Positions 9,067-17,898 are shown, counted from the first letter of the stretch. The stretch: DNA of 64,000 bases from Cellulophaga sp. L1A9 (GCF_009797025.1 NZ_CP047027.1:434001-498000); one strand, 5' to 3'. Numbers and translations: made by a program. Notes: a model not told the origin generated them from the letters alone.

Positions 9067-10467
9067 TTGAAAAAACATATTACATTCATTTTCCTTATAG
9101 CTTTGAGCCTTTTCTCCTGTACTACAGAAGACGATAACTACATCACCTTTGAAGACTTATATGAAGAAGGAGAAGAATTTTTAACCGGTGAATTAGGTGT
9201 AAATAGCACCAGCGCCAATGCGTTTGGATTTGAAGTAGACGGCCTCACTTTTACGGAAATTGGAGCTTTTTCTACGGGAAATTCATTATTCAATCAAAAC
9301 TGGGTATCTGCACCCGCGTCAACAACAGCCAGAGACGGATTAGGACCAACATTTAATGCGCGTTCCTGCGCCGGGTGCCACTTTAAAGATGGTAGAGGAA
9401 GCCCCTTAGTTAATGGAGAAGATTCTAGTGGTTTTTTAATGCGAATAAGTTTACCTGGTCAAGATTTATTTGGAAATGCGAATCCTGTAGCGGGTTACAA
9501 CACACAAATACAAGATAGAGCTAATAACGGTGTGGACTATGAAGCTAAGGTGAATGTCACTTATGAAATACTAAATGGCGCATATCCTGACGGGAATACC
9601 TATGAGTTACAAAAACCAATATATTCATTTTCTGATGAGAAATTTGGTAGTTTGGAGGGCATATTAACCTCACCACGAGTAGCACAACAAACCATAGGAC
9701 TTGGTTTTGTAAATGCCTTACCTGATGATCAAATATTACAATTTGTAGATGAATTTGATGCTGATGGGGATGGAATTTCAGGAAAAGCAAATTATGTTTG
9801 GAACGTCGAAGAAAACACAACCACACTTGGTAAATATGGATGGAAAGCTAATGCTCCAAGCTTAAAGCAACAAATAGCTGGTGCTTTTCACGGAGATATG
9901 GGTCTTACCAGTTCCCTATTCACCGAGCAAGAATGTCCTTCCCCACAACAAGATTGTGCTGATGCTGTAAATGGGGGTGAACCCGAAATAACAGATTCGC
10001 AATTAGAAAAAGTAGTATTCTACCAAGCAACTTTAGCAGTGCCTAATAGAAGAAACTATGAGGATTTATCGGTATTAAAAGGGAAAGCGAATTTTACTGA
10101 AATAAACTGTATTGGTTGTCACCGCATCAATCAAACCACTGGAATTTCTGAAATAGCCGCTGTTTTAAACAATATTACCATAAAACCATATTCTGACTTT
10201 CTACTGCACGATATGGGAGCGGAGTTAGCAGACAATAGACCAGATTTTTTAGCTAGTGGCAGTGAATGGCGTACGCAACCACTATGGGGTATTGGTTTAA
10301 TTTCTACTGTAAATAACCATACCTTCTTCTTACATGACGGTCGTGCAAGAACTATTGAAGAAGCTATTCTGTGGCATGGCGGTGAAGCAGAAAATAGTAA
10401 AAATGCTTTTAAAGAATTATCTCAAGAAAAAAGACAACAAATTATAGATTTTGTAAACTCACTCTAA
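9067..10467 (+). CDS. DUF1111 di-heme cytochrome c lipoprotein (thiol oxidoreductase-like, IrpB-type)
   Basis: 466 residues, starting at TTG (no ATG occurs near the signal peptide). Lipobox LFSC with C18. Two CxxCH heme-c sites: SCAGCHFKDGRGSP, near residue 103, and NCIGCHRINQ, near residue 352. Other family pieces are GLGPTFNARSC, DADGDGISGKANYVWN, GRFGWKA-like GKYGWKANAPSLKQQIAGAF, LWGIGL and FFLHDGRARTIEEAILWHGG. DUF1111 proteins resemble MauG/cytochrome c peroxidases and are repeatedly found beside imelysins, where a redox step in iron uptake is assumed, not proven. The gene is tightly coupled (3 nt) to the next imelysin gene. Confidence 0.88.
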   Translation: MKKHITFIFLIALSLFSCTTEDDNYITFEDLYEEGEEFLTGELGVNSTSANAFGFEVDGLTFTEIGAFSTGNSLFNQNWVSAPASTTARDGLGPTFNARSCAGCHFKDGRGSPLVNGEDSSGFLMRISLPGQDLFGNANPVAGYNTQIQDRANNGVDYEAKVNVTYEILNGAYPDGNTYELQKPIYSFSDEKFGSLEGILTSPRVAQQTIGLGFVNALPDDQILQFVDEFDADGDGISGKANYVWNVEENTTTLGKYGWKANAPSLKQQIAGAFHGDMGLTSSLFTEQECPSPQQDCADAVNGGEPEITDSQLEKVVFYQATLAVPNRRNYEDLSVLKGKANFTEINCIGCHRINQTTGISEIAAVLNNITIKPYSDFLLHDMGAELADNRPDFLASGSEWRTQPLWGIGLISTVNNHTFFLHDGRARTIEEAILWHGGEAENSKNAFKELSQEKRQQIIDFVNSL

Positions 10468-10470
10468 ATC

Positions 10471-11556
10471 ATGAAAAAAATAATCTTCAGCCTTATAACT
10501 CTCACTATTATCTTGATCTTAGGTTGTGACAATGATGATACTACTAGCGCGTCTGATTTTGACGTTAACCTAATGTTTAGCGATTTAGCGCACAACAATA
10601 TTCTACCAACTATTGCTAATTTTGTGACCGAAGCCAACGCCTTACAAGCAGCAGCAAGCAAGTACACTAATGCTACTACAGAAGCTAATTTGGAAAGTCT
10701 AAGACAGCAATGGAAGCTTACAGCTATTGTTTACGAGAAAACGTACACCTACAATATTGGTAGTGCCAAAGATCAGTTTGTACATAACTCTATTTATAAC
10801 TGGCCTACCGTACCAAGATCTGTGGAATATTTTATAACAGAAAATAATACTATTGACGAGGCATTAATGTTAACCATAAGTCCACAAGTAAAATCTTTAG
10901 CCGCCTTAGAATATTTATTATTTGCAGACGATTTAGTAACCACTAACGCTGCTTTTCTAGCTTCCGAAAAACGTAGAGATTATTTAAGATTATCAAGCAC
11001 CTATGTAACTTCTCGTGCAAATTTATTGTTTAGTATTTGGGATAGTAGCGGAGAAAATTACACGAGTACATTCCTTGAAAATAGTGGTAGCGGCATTTCT
11101 AGCTCTTTAAATTTATATTACAACGGCCTTTACAATACTATTGATGTTACTAAAACCACCAAAGTTGGGAAACCTGCTGGGTTAGAAAAATCAGACCTAG
11201 TAAACCCAGAACTAGCACAAGCATTTTACAGCAATACCTCTTTATCAATTATTGAAGCAAATATAAAAACTGTGGAATTGGCCTACTTTGGATCTACTAA
11301 CACTCTTGCGCTAGATGACTATGTACTCTCTATCAGCAAAAATGCCACTTTAAATACTACCATTCAAGCTAAATTTACCGAAATATACAACGCAATTGAT
11401 GCTATTCCTGTTCCGTTAGACGAGGCCGTAACTAGCAACCACACCGAAGTTGAAATCCTACATACAAAATTGAATGAGCTACAGGTTTTATTTGCCGTAG
11501 ATGTACAAAGTATTTTATCTATAATTATTACTACAACAGATACTGACGGGGACTAA
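10471..11556 (+). CDS. Imelysin family lipoprotein, copy 2 (His of GxHxxE lost)
   Basis: 361 residues. Lipobox LILGC with C19 and an acidic DNDD sorting stretch. The imelysin fold is supported by LRQQWKLTAIVYEKTYTYNI, QFVHNSIYNWPTVPRSVEYF and VKSLAALEYLLFADD. The last is the equivalent of GxHAIEFLLW, but the His is replaced by Ala (A144) while the Glu (E147) stays. KVGKPAGLEKSDLVNPELAQ then AFYSNTSLS is the C-terminal repeat region. It begins 3 nt after the DUF1111 stop, so it is in the same operon. Its 3' end overlaps the convergent TonB-receptor gene by 4 bp. Probably a partner or structural variant of copy 1 rather than an equivalent metal binder. Confidence 0.82.
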   Translation: MKKIIFSLITLTIILILGCDNDDTTSASDFDVNLMFSDLAHNNILPTIANFVTEANALQAAASKYTNATTEANLESLRQQWKLTAIVYEKTYTYNIGSAKDQFVHNSIYNWPTVPRSVEYFITENNTIDEALMLTISPQVKSLAALEYLLFADDLVTTNAAFLASEKRRDYLRLSSTYVTSRANLLFSIWDSSGENYTSTFLENSGSGISSSLNLYYNGLYNTIDVTKTTKVGKPAGLEKSDLVNPELAQAFYSNTSLSIIEANIKTVELAYFGSTNTLALDDYVLSISKNATLNTTIQAKFTEIYNAIDAIPVPLDEAVTSNHTEVEILHTKLNELQVLFAVDVQSILSIIITTTDTDGD

Positions 11557-14000
11557 AATTTAAACTGTAACGTAGTATAAAATGTTCTTGGCTGGGAAGG
11601 CAATATACCAGGCCCTGGATACCCTGTAGCTCTACGGGTAAAATAACTATTATCTAAAAGGTTATTTACCCCTGTCTCTAATTTGAAATATTTATAAGCG
11701 TAAGACAATGAAAAATCTAAGATATCATACGCCGGTATCTCACCGACGATACCACTTTGACTATCAAAATCTCTTGGAGAATTGGTGGCATCTGTAAATT
11801 GACTACCTAAATACGTATACTGTAAACTCCCCAATAGGTCTTTATATCCAAAATTCAACCCGGTTTTGATATTATAATCAGGAATAAACTCTACTTTATT
11901 TCCTTCTACGTTGTTAGCTCCAGATGAAATATACTCGCTACCTGTAAATGCCATATTTACAAATACATTCAGCTTACCATTTTTGTTACTTGATAGTACT
12001 TCCCACAGATTGAAATCTAAAAAACTTTCAAAACCATAAGTTACCGCATCTCCAATATTTCCTCTAAACTGTTCTTGCTGAATATCACTAACTTCCCGTA
12101 AAACAACCCCTATACGATTGTCATAACGCAGTAAAAAAGCCCCTACATCATAAGAAAGCACATCTCCTAACCTTCCTCTTGCTCCCAAATCAAAAGTATA
12201 GCCACTTTCATCTGAAATATTAGGATCTACAACTAAAGACGGATTATTAATACGAATATCATTGAACGTAACCGATCTAAAATTTTGGCTAAAATTACCA
12301 TACAATTCTACACCATTAAAAGGCTTATAACTTACCCCTACCCCTAGTAACACAAATTGACGTGAAAAATCTCTATTATCTGGCACCTCAATATTTAGAA
12401 TTGGGTTACCTGCATTATCCAAGTTTATTTGCTTGTATGCTCCCTGACTCTCTGTTTTTATATATTCAAAACGAGCACCTGGCGTAATGGATAGATTATC
12501 TTTTATATTAAAAATGTTTTCAGCAAAGAGTGCTAAATTAAGGTTCGGAAATTCAAAATCGCTCTGCCTAGAATAATCGGGATATTCATCATCAGCAAAA
12601 CCAAAATCGGCATCTGCTCCATTTGTCCCTGGCCCCTGACGTTCCGAATTCTTAGACTGATAGTATTTAGAACCCAATAAAAACACATGATCTCCATCTA
12701 GTAAATTGTAGCGAGTTAACACTCTTGCTTCTGCTCCCCAGTTATTAAAATTACCGACGATAAGCTCTCTTGGCGCTGTTATATCATCTTCTTGAGAAAC
12801 TCTATTTTCTCTAAAACCTACCGATTTTCTAAAAGCATCTAAGGCAAATAAGTTAAGACTGAAATCTGTTTTATTTGAAAAGGAATGATCTAATCTCACG
12901 GAATATAATTTCCAATCTACATTAAACCAATTTCTTGTTCTATTGCTAAAAGTTGGATCATCTTCAAATTGCTGATCTGTTAGACCACCAGGCTGATGCG
13001 CCAAATAATTTAAATAACTAAACTCAAAGGTTAGTTTGGTTTTATCTGAAAAATTATGATTTACATGCAAATAGCCGTTATACGAATCAAATTCTGAATT
13101 TGGCCGAAAGCCATCTCCTGTTTTAAAATTATAAAAGGCATAATACTGTGTTTTACCCACCGTTCCTCCAAGACTATTAAAGCTGGTGAATAAATTATTA
13201 GAGCCCAATGTTTGTCTCGAAATCCACTCTATTTCTTTATCAGGGTTGGGTTGCTTCATCTTAAAATTAATAAGCCCCCCAAATTGAGTTCCGTATTGTA
13301 AAGATGCTGCCCCTCTAACCACTTCTATTTGAGCTACAGCTTCTGCCGGTGGCGTATAATAACTCTCAGGATATCCCAAAACATCTGCAGAAATATCATA
13401 TCCATTTTGCCTTGTATTAAAGTTAGATGTACGGTTTGGGTCTAAGCCTCTACCTCCTATATTAAGCTGCAAACCAGCATCACTATTATCGTATATATTT
13501 AAACCAACTACCTGCGCATATAATTGCCTAGCAGTACCACTAGCAAGATTTGCTGTTAAATTTTCTACCAATACAACCTCACTTTTTTTACCTTCATAAA
13601 TTGCAGTACCTTCTACTGCTTTTAATTTATTTAAGGCGAAAATCTTTTCTTTTCTAGCCACCAAAACGACTTCTGATAATTGCTCTCCAAGCGTTTCTAA
13701 TGCGATATCTAAAGAAGTATTACCAGCAACTTCAATAGTTTGTTCTGATATGCTGTATTCAAATGAAAAAACAACAACTTTATAGGTTCCTGGCTTCACA
13801 GCACTGAATTGGAAAGTTCCGTCAGATGCACTAACAACTTTCTTTGATAACTCATAGATGTATACCTCTGCCTCTGCTACAGGTGCATTAGTTTCTGCGC
13901 TAGTGATTGTTCCTGAAATGGTAAATTGCGCCTGCGCTGAAGCGGTAAATAGTAAAAAAATTACCCCTATAATTGTTTTAAAGTCCTTTAATATCATCAT
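11553..14000 (-). CDS. TonB-dependent outer-membrane receptor, Fe-dicitrate/siderophore type
   Basis: About 815 residues from the ATG at 14000; the open frame extends to a TTG at 14030. Order: signal peptide (MMILKDFKTIIGVIFLLFTA then SAQAQ), CarboxypepD_reg-like domain (about 20-105, FTISGTITSAETNAPVAEAE), plug (VLVENLTANLASGTARQLYA, LNIGGRGLDPNRTSNFNTRQ, VAQIEVVRGAASLQYGTQFG) and a 22-strand barrel ending FYTTLQFKF. The closest named group is FecA-like ferric citrate/siderophore receptors. It is last gene of the leftward operon; its start overlaps the HTTM gene end by 23 nt, indicating translational coupling. It would import the ligand whose metal the periplasmic lipoproteins then handle. 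Confidence 0.9.
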   Translation of the reverse strand: MMILKDFKTIIGVIFLLFTASAQAQFTISGTITSAETNAPVAEAEVYIYELSKKVVSASDGTFQFSAVKPGTYKVVVFSFEYSISEQTIEVAGNTSLDIALETLGEQLSEVVLVARKEKIFALNKLKAVEGTAIYEGKKSEVVLVENLTANLASGTARQLYAQVVGLNIYDNSDAGLQLNIGGRGLDPNRTSNFNTRQNGYDISADVLGYPESYYTPPAEAVAQIEVVRGAASLQYGTQFGGLINFKMKQPNPDKEIEWISRQTLGSNNLFTSFNSLGGTVGKTQYYAFYNFKTGDGFRPNSEFDSYNGYLHVNHNFSDKTKLTFEFSYLNYLAHQPGGLTDQQFEDDPTFSNRTRNWFNVDWKLYSVRLDHSFSNKTDFSLNLFALDAFRKSVGFRENRVSQEDDITAPRELIVGNFNNWGAEARVLTRYNLLDGDHVFLLGSKYYQSKNSERQGPGTNGADADFGFADDEYPDYSRQSDFEFPNLNLALFAENIFNIKDNLSITPGARFEYIKTESQGAYKQINLDNAGNPILNIEVPDNRDFSRQFVLLGVGVSYKPFNGVELYGNFSQNFRSVTFNDIRINNPSLVVDPNISDESGYTFDLGARGRLGDVLSYDVGAFLLRYDNRIGVVLREVSDIQQEQFRGNIGDAVTYGFESFLDFNLWEVLSSNKNGKLNVFVNMAFTGSEYISSGANNVEGNKVEFIPDYNIKTGLNFGYKDLLGSLQYTYLGSQFTDATNSPRDFDSQSGIVGEIPAYDILDFSLSYAYKYFKLETGVNNLLDNSYFTRRATGYPGPGILPSQPRTFYTTLQFKF

Positions 14001-15330
14001 TAAAATTAAGTATCCATTTTTTTGGCGCAAAAGAATCTTTTTCCTTTGCTAAATCTACTTTTGGGTCTACATAAGGCTGACTCAATCTTCCGTTTATAGC
14101 CACATAGCTTTCTACATACACTTCTATACTCTTTGAACCATTCTCTGAAAAATGATCTGCCAAATAATGCGCATATTGCAACATAAAATCAGGCTGCGTA
14201 CTCATTTGCTTTTCCTGAAACGAGGTTAAAAAATCATTGTTATCAATTAAGAACGATTTTCCATTACTGCTATCAACAACCTTAAATTGTGCATAGCCTG
14301 CTTTTTCCATCAACATAACTCGCCATGAAAAACGATACCCTTCCTCTGTCCAGAAAAGCTCATTTTCATAAAGCAAATAACGCCATGGCAAAAGTAATTG
14401 TATTAAAAGAAATAGGCCTATTATTAGTAGTGGAATTTTACGGGGAGAACGTTGCGCCACTACCGAATTCTTTAACGGTTTTAATTTCAATAGCTTCGAA
14501 GCTTTATGGATTAATTTCTCATGAAAATCACTATCAAAAAAAATTAAAGCGCTTACAATCATCACAAAAGGAAATACACCTATAGGGAACAAAATTCTTG
14601 TAAGCACATGAAAAACTACCACCATAAAGAAACCAAACCAACGGGTGGGTTTGTATAGTAATAGAAATGGAATTGTCAAATCATAAAGGGCTCCTCCCCA
14701 ACTAAAGGCGTAATGAACCCATCCTTTTTGCAGTAAACTCCCTAAGATCGGAAGATCATAATTAGAAGGCAACCATATTTTAAGCGGCATAGCATCTACC
14801 AACCAATCACTATTTAATTTAGCCAAACCTGCATAAAAATATACGATAAATAACATCACCTTTATGCAATCCACATTCCATTTTGGGATATATTCTTGAT
14901 TTAATGAGTTGTCTAGATAAGCATCTAAAGAAAATCTTCTATTTGCAGGTAAAAATAACAATAGAAAACTAAGGCAACTTACAAAATAATAATGGTTAAG
15001 ATATGTGGTCTTATCCATCAATTCAATATACGTAAAGCATAAAAAAAAGATGATAATACTGTACCTGTATTTATACCCTATTGCAATAAGAAATGAACTT
15101 ATCAAACAAATGATGAATAAAGCATAGGTGTATATACCTAATGGCTTTATCCATTCAAAACCATAATAAGAAAAGAAAAATTTAGGCTGAATATATAATT
15201 TATCTACCCAACCGTAACTCAGAAACCTAAGGGTACTAAAAAACATCATTATTCCGAAAAAAACACGAAAGACCGCAAAATTAGCGGCCTTAGTTTCTTT
15301 ACGGAAATAAGTATTGAAATACGCTTCCAT
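13978..15330 (-). CDS. HTTM-domain membrane protein, vitamin K-dependent gamma-carboxylase homologue
   Basis: 450 residues with about eight to nine hydrophobic segments in the first 330, then a soluble C-terminal part. The HTTM domain is clear: RVFFGIMMFFSTLRFLSYGW, YLNHYYFVSCLSFLL, FIVYFYAGLAKLNSDWL, WVHYAFSWGG and LFPIGVFPFVMI. From memory, these align with human GGCX (NNHSYLYGLL, YFIAGVKKLDADW, FSIGMFSYVM). On that alignment H113 and K171 fall on the GGCX catalytic His160 and Lys218. Flavobacteria make menaquinone, a usable vitamin K. The protein substrate is unknown. The ATG shares one base with the stop of the upstream imelysin gene (TAATG). Confidence 0.82.
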   Translation of the reverse strand: MEAYFNTYFRKETKAANFAVFRVFFGIMMFFSTLRFLSYGWVDKLYIQPKFFFSYYGFEWIKPLGIYTYALFIICLISSFLIAIGYKYRYSIIIFFLCFTYIELMDKTTYLNHYYFVSCLSFLLLFLPANRRFSLDAYLDNSLNQEYIPKWNVDCIKVMLFIVYFYAGLAKLNSDWLVDAMPLKIWLPSNYDLPILGSLLQKGWVHYAFSWGGALYDLTIPFLLLYKPTRWFGFFMVVVFHVLTRILFPIGVFPFVMIVSALIFFDSDFHEKLIHKASKLLKLKPLKNSVVAQRSPRKIPLLIIGLFLLIQLLLPWRYLLYENELFWTEEGYRFSWRVMLMEKAGYAQFKVVDSSNGKSFLIDNNDFLTSFQEKQMSTQPDFMLQYAHYLADHFSENGSKSIEVYVESYVAINGRLSQPYVDPKVDLAKEKDSFAPKKWILNFNDDIKGL

Positions 15331-16460
15331 TAGTCTCCGTCTGCATCAATAAAATCGACATTAATACTTAAGGCTTGAAGCATATCAACCTTAAGTAAAA
15401 TTACATTACGTTGTAATTCATCATAAGTTTCCGTCATTTTAGAATTATCCGTAGTCACTTGAAGCGCTAAGTCATTCCCTAATTCCTCTGCTTTCGTTTT
15501 AGAAATCTCAAACTGATTGTTAATAAGCGTACTTAAGTCATCTCCATTCTTGATGGTATTTAAAAAATCTAAATATGCTTTTAGGCTTTCCCCTTCTGAA
15601 GCTGTTGTAAAACTTTTTCCATTAAAAAAGTCCTGAGACGCTGTGATTGCAGCAAGCAGTAATTCTTTTCCTATTTCTTTACTATATAGTGCTTCTACTT
15701 TTTCTGGTAATGGATCTACAGAGAATACACCTGCTGGAATTCCAATCTTACCTGCTCTCAACGATTTTTCATAGTAGAATAGAAAATCATTGACCAACTT
15801 ATCTACAGAACCAGTTGCCGAAGAACTCGTACCCGCCACAAAAGTAGCTCTATAACTACCTTGCCAATCATTTAAAACTGTAGTTGACAGCTCTAAAACA
15901 GTATTAGTAAGTTCATTTAAATAGCCGTTATATCCTGTAGCAGTAGATTCTGAATTATAAAAAGCTACTATTTCTGCATCTGTAGCTGCCAAACCATTAA
16001 TTAGGTAATCAATTGCTGGAAAACCTTGTATCGCTATATTTGAAGGCAATGAAAAATTATACGTATTATTACTTATATTTTCCTCAATGCTTGTTACATC
16101 CGTTGGATACACATTTAAACGATTTCTAAAGTTTAACTCCTCTGCTTTCCCAATCTCAAACATGGAAACACTTTGAAAAGATACATAAGCATCTTTCCAT
16201 GCGCTACGTAAATTTTCTAGATTTTCTTCTGATGGAGTTTCCGTAAATACAGAAGAAGCTTGTACCATTACAGAAACGTCTGTATTAAAAGCGGTATATG
16301 CCGGAATAATAATATTATCTGCCCAATTTATAAGCATTGCACTGCGGTTGAAATTATCATCGCTCTCTTCCGAAGTACCTCCTCCATTATCACTTGTTGA
16401 ACAAGCAAAAACAATTAAACTCAAAAGGATAATAAATCCCCAAACCTTTGTTCTTTTCAT
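15330..16460 (-). CDS. Imelysin family lipoprotein, copy 3 (motif degenerate)
   Basis: 376 residues from the ATG at 16460; a TTG at 16478 would add six residues before the signal peptide and is less likely. Lipobox VFAC followed by STSDNGGG. Imelysin features: LRSAWKDAYVSFQSVSMFEI, LNVYPTDVTSIEENI and IQGFPAIDYLIN at the GxHxxE position, where His is Pro and Glu is Asp. KIGIPAGVFSVDPLPEKVEA is the second-half signature. It is second in the leftward operon, after the DUF4856 gene, and its stop overlaps the HTTM start. It is likely a surface or periplasmic component of the same uptake system; the loss of motif residues argues against the same metal-site chemistry as copy 1. Confidence 0.82.
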   Translation of the reverse strand: MKRTKVWGFIILLSLIVFACSTSDNGGGTSEESDDNFNRSAMLINWADNIIIPAYTAFNTDVSVMVQASSVFTETPSEENLENLRSAWKDAYVSFQSVSMFEIGKAEELNFRNRLNVYPTDVTSIEENISNNTYNFSLPSNIAIQGFPAIDYLINGLAATDAEIVAFYNSESTATGYNGYLNELTNTVLELSTTVLNDWQGSYRATFVAGTSSSATGSVDKLVNDFLFYYEKSLRAGKIGIPAGVFSVDPLPEKVEALYSKEIGKELLLAAITASQDFFNGKSFTTASEGESLKAYLDFLNTIKNGDDLSTLINNQFEISKTKAEELGNDLALQVTTDNSKMTETYDELQRNVILLKVDMLQALSINVDFIDADGD

Positions 16461-16477
16461 ACTAACTTTTTTCAACA

Positions 16478-16509
16478 ACCAAGCCTTATCGTATTAAATA
16501 AGGCTTGGT
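16478..16509 (-). other. Intercistronic hairpin between DUF4856 and imelysin genes
   Basis: Perfect 11-bp inverted repeat (ACCAAGCCTTA at 16478-16488, its complement at 16499-16509) with a 10-nt loop and no T-run. It may act as an mRNA-processing or stabilising element after the first gene of the operon. Confidence 0.55.
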
Positions 16510-16533
16510 AATTTATATATTTTCTAATAAAAT

Positions 16534-17760
16534 TTATTCAATACTAGCTGCTTGAGCTACTGTAAAATCAAACTCCGCAGCAATAGCTTCTGAAATATTT
16601 TCTATAGTATCAGCTTCTAAATCCCAAAGACCATTCTCACCATCTCCAGTAAGTTGCGAAAGTAACCCGTCTACTTCTGTCTTAATAAAGTAAGCATCGT
16701 TTGTTCCTGGCTTTCTTGTAAATCTAAGGCTATAAATAAATCCATAAGCTTCAGATAATGCGTGGAAAGAACCTGTTACTTCTTCATTCTCAATTTTAGT
16801 TTTTGCTTGCTGTAGGTAATAAATTCCTCTAACAGCAATTACTTTAGAAATATTCTCACGGATTATTTCTGCTTGTTCATCACGAACATCATAATCTTTA
16901 GCCACAATAGCTGCTCTACCTAATTTAAAAGCTTCAAAAATATCTGCTGCAATGGTTGAGAAATCTGTATCATCATTAACACGACCTGTATATTCGTTTA
17001 AAAACTTATCATCCTCACCAATTGTTAAGTTAGGATTTTCTGTGTTCTCAGAAGTACCATAAATGTACCCATAAGCTTCATCCCACTTATGCTCCATAGA
17101 GGTATATGTCTTTCCTTCTTCTAAAACATCATTATCATTATTAGCACGGTTACTCTCTGCGTCTAAAACAGAAGTACTTAAGTAATTATTTAAGATTTGA
17201 TCTACCATTAATGCTCCTAATAATGATTTTGCAAACATTTGATTGTATTCCAATCCTTGAGCATTGACATATCTTGTAGAAGTACCATCTGCTATTTGAC
17301 CTGCAACACCTGCAGCAGCAAGAACATTTTCATTAGGGAATACTTCATTGATTTGGCCCTCTATATACCCTGCAAATTCTCCTTTAATAATTGCAGCTTC
17401 TGTAGTATTTGCCGCAAAAAAGTCTGAAGAAGCAGCCACTTTACTCTCAATACTTTTATCAGAACTGTTCAAATCATCCTCTGAAAAATCAACTGCACCT
17501 TCTACATGAGCAAACATAGCTTTTATAGAAGCCTCTGTTGCGGTCTCAAAAGCTTTAAAGGCATCCGTAGTTTCTCCCGCCATTAAGATCCTTGTTGTCT
17601 GTCCGTCAAAACTCACTGTAGAAACGCCATCTCTTTCAAAGGTGTACAAAGTAGGGTTTGTAATATCCGCACCGTTATCTACAGAATCATTGTCATCATC
17701 ATTATTACAAGAAACGAATAACATAGTTGCACAAAGTGGCAATAAAAATAATTTTTTCAT
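16534..17760 (-). CDS. DUF4856 family lipoprotein
   Basis: 408 residues from the ATG at 17760 (the open frame begins two codons earlier at TTG). Lipobox LFVSC with an acidic NNDDDNDS sorting stretch. The domain starts YTFERDGVSTVSFDGQTTRI (split: YTFERDGVSTVSF then DGQTTRI) and is mostly helical. It contains EHKWDEAYGYIYG, EAFKLGRAAI and FHALSEAYGFIYSLRF. DUF4856 proteins are Bacteroidetes lipoproteins of unknown function that, to my knowledge, often sit next to imelysin genes. The repeated EAYG(Y/F)IY segments (around residues 230 and 340) suggest an internal duplication. It is first gene of the leftward operon, behind a near-consensus promoter and the shared operator. Confidence 0.78.
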   Translation of the reverse strand: MKKLFLLPLCATMLFVSCNNDDDNDSVDNGADITNPTLYTFERDGVSTVSFDGQTTRILMAGETTDAFKAFETATEASIKAMFAHVEGAVDFSEDDLNSSDKSIESKVAASSDFFAANTTEAAIIKGEFAGYIEGQINEVFPNENVLAAAGVAGQIADGTSTRYVNAQGLEYNQMFAKSLLGALMVDQILNNYLSTSVLDAESNRANNDNDVLEEGKTYTSMEHKWDEAYGYIYGTSENTENPNLTIGEDDKFLNEYTGRVNDDTDFSTIAADIFEAFKLGRAAIVAKDYDVRDEQAEIIRENISKVIAVRGIYYLQQAKTKIENEEVTGSFHALSEAYGFIYSLRFTRKPGTNDAYFIKTEVDGLLSQLTGDGENGLWDLEADTIENISEAIAAEFDFTVAQAASIE

Positions 17761-17803
17761 AGTCAATGTTTATTAAGATTTAATATAAATAAACTTTCGG
17801 CTG

Positions 17804-17834
17804 CAAATATATTATCAAAAATGGACTTGACAAA
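17804..17834 (-). promoter_or_regulatory. Promoter of the DUF4856-imelysin-HTTM-receptor operon
   Basis: On the minus strand TTTG (17834-17831), exactly 19 nt, then TATATTTG (17811-17804). This is a full match to the Bacteroidetes housekeeping promoter. The ATG lies 43 nt downstream. Confidence 0.75.
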
Positions 17835-17835
17835 T

Positions 17836-17860
17836 TTTATTTATATTAAATCTAAATAAA
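17836..17860 (-). promoter_or_regulatory. Putative operator of the leftward lipoprotein operon
   Basis: TTTATTTA-N9-TAAATAAA palindrome (8-bp arms, 17836-17843 and 17853-17860), one base away from the -33 box. It matches the 7686-7710 element at 21 of 25 positions in promoter orientation, with 24 nt to the -7 element against 25 nt there. Confidence 0.65.
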
Positions 17861-17898
17861 TGTAAAATTTAACATTTAGGCGGTATGTAAAGAGTAGC

